Shown here piece after piece: positions 57,846 to 64,000 of a DNA stretch of 64,000 bases. The notes under the pieces are model-generated. The model saw only the letters and a program-made list of their open reading frames with translations. It did not search any database and was not told the origin of the DNA. This stretch comes from Podocnemis expansa (lineage: Eukaryota; Chordata; Testudines; Podocnemididae). The DNA is taken from the NCBI GenBank assembly GCA_007922195.1, contig ML682067.1, positions 5,233,537 through 5,297,536 of the forward strand, written 5' to 3'. Made by a program: the position numbers and the translations under genes. How positions within the stretch are numbered: the stretch's first letter is position 1; each line of letters opens with the position of its first letter.

Positions 57846-58757
57846 TGTATACACTTGGGTATATGCCAATCTGTGCATAAGCCGACCCCCATTCTGAACC
57901 CCCAAAAGGGGCAAATGGGTGACCCATGTATAAGCTGAGGCCCCCTTTTGGCCTTGGCCCCTAAGCCCCCCCAACCCATGCTGCTGGCTTCCCCTGGAGT
58001 TCCTGACACCATCCCTAACCCCCAAACCCCTGCTGTTGCTTTTCCCCTGTCCCTCTGCTCTCTCTGCTCCGCCTGCTCTCTCTGTTCATTCTGCTGTCCC
58101 CCTGCTCTGCCCATCCCTCACTCCTGCCCCCCTGATCACTACCACCTTCTCCATTCCCTGCTGTTCCCCTGTTCCCCAACACCCTTTCCACTCCTTTCCC
58201 TGTCACCCCCAACCCCTGCTGCTGCTTTTCCTGACCTCCCAGGCCCCTCCAACCTCTGGGCCCTGTCACTGCTTCCTTGGCCTCCCTGAACCCTCCCCCC
58301 TGAAACCCCCGGGCCCTCCTGCTGCTTTCTCTAGGCTCCCCAACCCCCTCCCTAGCTCCTGCACACTGCCACCACTTCCCTGGCCTCCCCAACCCCCTCC
58401 CTAAATCCTGGGCCCTGTTGCCACTTTCCCCAGACTCCCTGACCCCCCTCCCAAACCCCCAGGCCCTGGTGTCACTTCCCTGGCGTCTCTGAACCCCCTC
58501 TCAATGCCCAGGCCAACCCCCACAAGGCTCCCTTACCTGGCCACTCCAGACACCGGATCCCCTCTTTACTCCAGTTCCAGCCCAGGCTGACTGCCCAAGA
58601 TGGCCAGTCATACTGGGGCTCCAGCCTGCAGCATGGTCAGTGAAACTGCTGGGCTGGGGCTGTCTATCGTATTCACCCATGTATAAGCTGAGTGCCTGTT
58701 TTGAAGCCAATTTTCAGGCACAAAAATCTCAGCTTATATGTGAGTATATACAGTATG
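57846..58757. mobile_element. DNA element with CTGTATA termini and long pyrimidine core
   Basis: Left end CTGTATACACTTGGGTATAT .. GCATAAGCCGACCCC and right end AATCTCAGCTTATATGTGAG .. TATATACAG are inverted copies (internal GCATAAGCCGAC and CCATGTATAAGCTGAG repeats). The core 57960-58510 is strongly C/T-rich with short repeats such as TCTCTCTGCTC and CCTGCTGC. No transposase. Confidence 0.6.
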
Positions 58758-60060
58758 TCAGTTTCTAAATATAGCCCTTCCTCCCACCAGTGTAAGTGCT
58801 CTACTACACCAACACAGAAACCTCATCTTCACAAGGGATTTAAAGCTTATGCCAGTGTAGTTAGGGCAATACAGTGTCTGTGTAGACACAGCAGGGGAGG
58901 CCTGTCAGTTTCACGACTCTGTGAATGGACAGGGCTGGGGACAAGATGTCTTGGCAGCTGGCCCCTGCTCCCCAGGGGTGAGAAGCATTGGGCATCTTTC
59001 CCAGGCTTCTGGTTGGGAATGGGGAGGCGAGAAGTCCCAGTGATTTCCTCTGCTCCCTGCTTGGGGTCTGGGAGCCCATCAGGCACCTGGGCTCTCAGCC
59101 TGGAGCTGCTAGCCAAGCTGAGAGATGGGGCTCTCAACAACCTACACACCTTCTTTTAAGTCAGTGGAAGTGCTCCAGTTGTGGATGATGCATAACAATG
59201 ACCCAAAGAGGATAGTGTGGACACAGACCACTGTAGCATTTACATATGTCAACTTACGTTTCTTGTGTAGACATACTTGCAGAAGATGATGTTGCAGGCT
59301 CCATCTTGAATTTCCTAACAGCTTGAATCTTGTATTTCATGTCCAGGTTTCTTTCAGTGGTGTTTTTTGCCTCTTCAGGGTATACAGAATTTTCCCTTTC
59401 CAACCCATGAGGTTTGTTCTTTACAATACTATATCCACATTACCTGTGCTATCTCCTGTTTGAAATATGAACAATGGTAATGAATGATGTTTTTGAAGCA
59501 TGCAACTGGCTCTATTAAAAATGTTAAGGGGCAAAACTCCACATAATAGAGCTTGTCCACAACATGTGACAATCTCAAGTCAGTGAAACAATTTAGGTGC
59601 AAACAGGGAAATGGAAGTCATACAAAAAAGGGAGTTTAGCCACAGTTCACAATCTGGACAGATGACCAGAGGAAAAGCTTCAGTTTTTGCGTGTATCTAA
59701 AATAGACAGCAAAAACTTGCAGTGTTGCAAAGTAATTGTCAGCCTTATGGTCTGTACAAGAAAAACTGACTGAACTGTTGTAACGCTGGTATCTAAGAGA
59801 TTTTTCACTGCATGAAGTGGAGGGTGCTGAAAGAATCTGGTCCAAAGCCCTGGGCTTTGGATCAGGCCTTTAATGCACACTAGTGGCCAATGGCTACTCA
59901 AATTCCAAGTGTTCATCCCACCCAGGCCCAGCATCCCTTTTTAATGGATGCAAAAACATTTTTTAAGCCAAAAAATAGTCTAAACTATTTACTTGTCTCA
60001 CCTGCATTGGGAAAGTTGACAAATCATTAATTTTAACTGACATTTAATTTATATTAAATT
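58758..60060. other. Flanking DNA with possible element remnants
   Basis: Motifs GTGTCTGTGTAGACACAG (58877-58894) and TCTTGTGTAGACATACTT (59260-59277) look like eroded termini of the GGCTATGTCTACAC family flanking a GC-richer patch. No gene recognised. Confidence 0.4.
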
Positions 60061-60067
60061 TCTGTTT

Positions 60068-60170
60068 GAATCATCGACTCATAGGACTGGAAGGGACTTT
60101 GCGAGGTCATCCAGTCCAGCCCCCTGCATTTATGGTAGGATCACTACCTTGAAGCTAGTGTTTAATTGCA
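60068..60170 (-). mobile_element. Short 5'-truncated CR1 3' end
   Basis: TGAATCATCGACTCATAGGA, CTGGAAGGGACTTTGCGAGG and TCATCCAGTCCAGCCCCCTG are the CR1 3' end in minus orientation, about 100 bp long. Confidence 0.75.
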
Positions 60171-60689
60171 TTATAATCGCACAAAAGAGGTTTGCATTGA
60201 AAACTAGCAGATTGGTAAAAGCGATATTCCTTACACATTTTAGACACAATTATATTTTATTAAAGGAGTCCCTCTTCCTTGTACTATTGCATTTATAATT
60301 TACCACTACCCCAAAATTTCTTCTCCTACTTGGATGTTTTCTATGGGTCCATCTAATAACCACTGTTAAGTCTAAACAATTCTATGATTATTGCCTTAGT
60401 AATCTTTCCAGAACTAGGTCTCACGTTCCTCAGAGCTGATAGAGGAAATAATGAAAGAGATTTTTGAAATAGCTTAATTTGATGTGCACAATAGTTTCAA
60501 CAAGAAGTGTGTGTGTGGAGGCGAATGCTTATTTTTAAACAAGATAGGTATTTACATTTCCTCCCATTTATCTGCTCTGTGGTCTTGTTGTCTCTACAGT
60601 ATATGCATTTAGTGTCAAATGATACTTTGGCCATTGGTACAAACTTTCCATGTTGCATTTATAATAAGCATTTTTCTATATTGATTACT

Positions 60690-61215
60690 TCCAAATGGGT
60701 AGTTGTGTTAGTCTAGTTCAGCATAACAAACAAGGGGTATGTCTACACATCTCTTTTATTTCGAAATAACACTGGTTATTTCAAAATAAAAGAGATTAGG
60801 TCCACATGATGTTTTCTTATTTCGAAATGACGGGATCTGTCATTTTGAAAAAAGAACCGTCGTTTTGAAACAACTTAAACCCCATTCATTTTGAAATGGC
60901 TGTTATTTCAAAAAGGTTATTTTGAAATAAGGCCATTTGAACACGTTGTTTCAAAACAACACCATTGTTTCAAAACAACTGTTTCGAAACATGTCCAAAC
61001 GGCCTTATTTCGAAATAACCATTTAGAAATAACAGCTGTTTCGATAGCAGGCTTTCCCTTAATTCGAATTAACATTTTCTTAATTTGAATTAATTTATTT
61101 TGAAATAAGGACTTTATTTTGAAATAACTCATTTCAAAATACTTATTTCAAAATAATGATGTGTGTGTAGACATAGCCTAGGAGTCATGTGGCACTTTTA
61201 ATAGTTATAGATGAC
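60690..61215. mobile_element. Hairpin-type repeat interrupted by a palindrome-rich element
   Basis: CCAAATGGGTAGTTGTGTTA .. AACAAACAAG (to 60734) continues at 61179 with TAGGAGTCATGTGGCACTTT. The intervening 60735-61178 is a separate insertion. Confidence 0.75.
60735..61178. mobile_element. Palindrome-rich GGCTATGTCTACAC-family element
   Basis: 444 bp with termini GGGTATGTCTACACATC and GATGTGTGTGTAGACATAGCC, flanked by AAG (60732-60734) and TAG (61179-61181). Interior is a series of TTATTTCGAAATAAC, GTTTCAAAACAAC and CTTAATTCGAATTAAC palindromes. No coding capacity. Confidence 0.85.
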
Positions 61216-63449
61216 CAAAGCAGATTTGTGATGTATCTATTGCCTTGTCTTTCAAGATTTGTTGAACTTCTCTTACCTGCTGAGTCTTTATCAGTTTATT
61301 AAGATCTTCAACTGAACATCTGAAACTGATCATATTCATGTCACTTCTTTTTTACACTCTTAGGCTGTTTTGACATAAGGACAGTGTATGCAGTCCTAAC
61401 CTATAGCATTTTCATGTTCTCCTCTCTTAACTATGGGAAGACCTATATATGCAGAGTGACTACAGCAGATGACACCCTATTACGTTTATCATTATTGTTT
61501 TTCTTAAGTAGTGTTAAAGGTTGCATTAAACATTACAGCAGCTTACATTTGATAGTACATTTAACACAGTAGTTAACAATTCTTCATGAACTTACATAAG
61601 CCTAATTAGCAAACAGGTATCTATTTTTTCTCTCCATGTATGAAAGTGTAGAAGATTAAGGGTCAGAAAGAGATTTAAAAATGGAAAGTGGTATATAAAC
61701 AGAACTACTGCTTCTACTTTAGTGTGCTAGAGTGCTCTTATTTATGAGTCTGGGAGTATGAAAGCTATAATTGAAAAACTGTAGTGTAGCTATACAAATA
61801 TCTGTATACAAAAAATAATTAACCTGTGTTCCACTTTTGCTGCAAACCATTTAATTTATCTCTCATCCTAATGGGCCTGAGCTACCCACCTAATACATTT
61901 TGACAGACACCCCCTAGAATTTGTGATGCCTGTTTCTAAAGTGACACTTCACAGATTACAAAATGTGCATTATGAAATAAATGGAACCATGAATCCCTAA
62001 CATGAAGTCTCATCCTTCTTGTTGATGAGTTCTCAATTGCCTTGCAAGTTCCTGGAAAACAGTCTTCAGAAACAATTAAACAGGATTCTTTCCAAGAGAT
62101 CATCCTGAGGTTTAGTTTACTGCTTAGTCCATATAAGATCTCCTTTTCTCTGTATTCATTTAATTACGTTGCTAATATTTATATACTAAAAGCAATTTAA
62201 AGCAGCTGCTTTCACATAATTAATTTTAAACTATCTCATTTGATAAGAATGTCAAGTTCTAAAATTAGCATTTTAACTGCTCACACCTAAAACTTCTGTA
62301 GTAAGTTTAAAATTGTAAATCAGGAAGATTGATTTTTGTTACAAATATTGGCTAATATCTAACTTAAAAATGAAAAAAGAAACTAAGAAATTCTGATTCT
62401 GAAATGCTTTTGGGAAAGCACAGCTGCAGTAGGTGATACAGCTTGGTACATAGGAAAATAGGAATTGCCACATTGTATCAGACCAGGAGAAATAAATGCA
62501 AGGGCAGTAAATGGGTTTTTAGTCAGATAGTAATCTAGTTTTAGAACAGATGTGTATGAACACTTTTCTCATGGCAGCAGCATATTAAATGTAAATATCA
62601 ATGGTTTCAATTGTGACATTAGAATGTTAAAATGCTGCACAATCCTCTTGCATAGATAATCGTGCCTGCTGTGATGTTCTAGACTTGCAGTCTTCACTGA
62701 CTCAAAACTTGTGATTTCATTTGGAATTCTGATAGAGGACTGAATTAAATTTCTGTTTTTCATCTTGAGTGTGACTTACTGGTCAACTTTCAGGTCTGTT
62801 GTCTGTTACTCCCTTTTAAATACTTTGGTTTAATGATTATTTCTTGCAGTGACTCCCACAGTTGTGGGCAGAAAAATACTTTAGAAAGACAAGACTGTGA
62901 GAGGTCACATTTTTTCGGGGCATAACTTTTGGGTTCTTTAAAAAGTGTTATGTATAGTATTTAAAGATCCAATAAACATTTTTGCTTTAGCTTACTGTAA
63001 TTTACAGCTCTACAGTGCAAATACTAAAAATAGATGCATAGTGTACACTGTTGCTGTTCCAGAAATGATATTCAGTGTGACTAAGCCAAAGTACTCCAGC
63101 CTTTTTGTTCTTACATAGCATCTCTCTCTGTCCTCAAGCTTTAATGTCTTTCAAGGAACAAGGAGCTCCTTTGAGAGTAACTCTTCAAAAGGATTTGGAA
63201 GAATGCAAATTCATCAACCCCTAGACATATATTATTTAAGGCCTATTATGTTCAGATAGGACTACAGCAATTCATGTTTTTTCCTTAGTGTTCACGCTGT
63301 ATTGCAAAGAGATGGTTGAGCATTTCTTTGAGAGATTGAACCAAGCTGCTGCTGTTTTTCCTCTTCCAGGAAACTGTAGTACATCTCCCCCCTGCCACAA
63401 GAAAAAGCAGCATCAGAGAATTATATGTTTATCATACACAACCAGTTCC
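61216..63449. other. Flanking DNA, no gene recognised
   Basis: AT-rich. A short LINE-tail-like piece GGAATTGCCACATTGTATCA lies at 62461-62480. Nothing else identifiable. Confidence 0.4.
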
Positions 63450-63457
63450 ATTTACAT

Positions 63458-63667
63458 CAGGGTTCTCAAACTCAAATCCCCATGAGGGACACATGAGGAC
63501 TAGTAGAGGGCCACATGAGGATTAATATGTTAGCCCGAGGGCTGCACCACTGCAACTTTTCCATATAATGATATTGCAAATATTGGTAACAATCATGTCA
63601 TTGCGAGCTGCAGGAAATAGCTTTAGGGGCCACATGTGGCCTACGGGCTGTGTGTTTGAGACCCCTG
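63458..63667. mobile_element. Short hAT-like element
   Basis: 210 bp from CAGGGTTCTCAAACTC to GTGTGTTTGAGACCCCTG. Octamers ATTTACAT (63450-63457) and ATTTACAG (63668-63675) match at 7 of 8. Interior has GGGCCACATG inverted motifs. Confidence 0.85.
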
Positions 63668-63898
63668 ATTTACAGGGCTATTAAAATTTAGACATTGTCA
63701 TCTAAAGACGTGACAGACTCACCAATTTCACTGCCTCCAAAAAGTAAATTAAATATTCCTCCCTTCTCTCTTGCCTCCTTATTCCTGTCTCTGTCATAGT
63801 ATTTGAATTCCTTGTTTTTTGGCTTCTTTATTCAGAGGCAGATTAGAATTTAGGATTATCAAGAGATGCCAGTCTGGAGACTGTAACTCAGGGGTACT

Positions 63899-63987
63899 CA
63901 AATGGCGGCCCGCGGTCCACAATCCAGACCGCAAAGAGGTTTCCGGTGGACCGCGACAGTGGCCATTTGCCCGTTTGAGTGCCCCTG
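63899..63987. mobile_element. Minimal 89-bp hAT-like element
   Basis: CAGGGGTACTCAAATGG and CCGTTTGAGTGCCCCTG are inverted ends. CTGTAACT and CTCTAAGG flanks match at 5 of 8. Very little sequence remains between the termini. Confidence 0.65.
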
Positions 63988-64000
63988 CTCTAAGGGCAGC

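Noticed and set aside
28767..64000. TAFA2 or another neighbouring gene's exons
   Set aside because: Expected from mammalian synteny, but no segment translates to a recognisable TAFA-type cysteine-rich peptide or any other known protein.

Overview
The window looks like vertebrate, most probably reptilian (turtle), nuclear genomic DNA. It is AT-rich and intronic or intergenic, with a single CpG island. It carries a dense CR1-type LINE load, many short hAT-like elements and two hairpin-rich repeat families whose sequences I associate with turtle genomes. The turtle call is inference from repeat style; a crocodilian or another sauropsid is not excluded.

The only protein-coding gene I can support is USP15 (ubiquitin-specific protease 15), on the minus strand. 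Exon 1 (89 coding bases, 26886-26974) lies in the CpG island. Exon 2 (128 bases, 3713-3840) lies about 23 kb further left. The junctions agree in phase (TG|G and G|..) and have canonical GT/AG borders. Together they encode residues 1-72, the first part of the DUSP domain; the rest of the gene lies left of base 1. So 1-3712 is intron 2, 3841-26885 is intron 1, about 26370-27200 is the promoter/CpG island, and everything to the right is 5' flanking DNA in which I found no second gene.

The rest is a transposon graveyard. Intron 1 holds several decayed CR1-group LINEs, an exceptionally regular 457-bp inverted repeat (13438-13894), a four-level nest (CR1 containing hAT containing hAT containing hAT, 17066-19050) and a three-level nest (20020-21440). 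Just upstream of the promoter sit two sister hAT-like elements (27207-27864 and 28066-28766), each with a readable 8-bp target duplication and each broken by a different later insertion. Further right are another hAT pile (31793-36008), a nearly intact CR1 with one in-frame stop in ORF2 (about 37640-40795), older LINEs, a solo LTR with a 4-bp duplication (43175-43976), and several copies of a family built from TTTCGAAA-type palindromes (51106-51622, 52421-53591, 55296-55702, 60735-61178). One of these contains the 400-base assembly gap (52654-53053), which sits between two 47-bp inverted arms.

No bacterial-type system, CRISPR array, rRNA or functional tRNA gene is present. Boundaries of old repeats are approximate. 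Those with target-site duplications were read base by base from the sequence.
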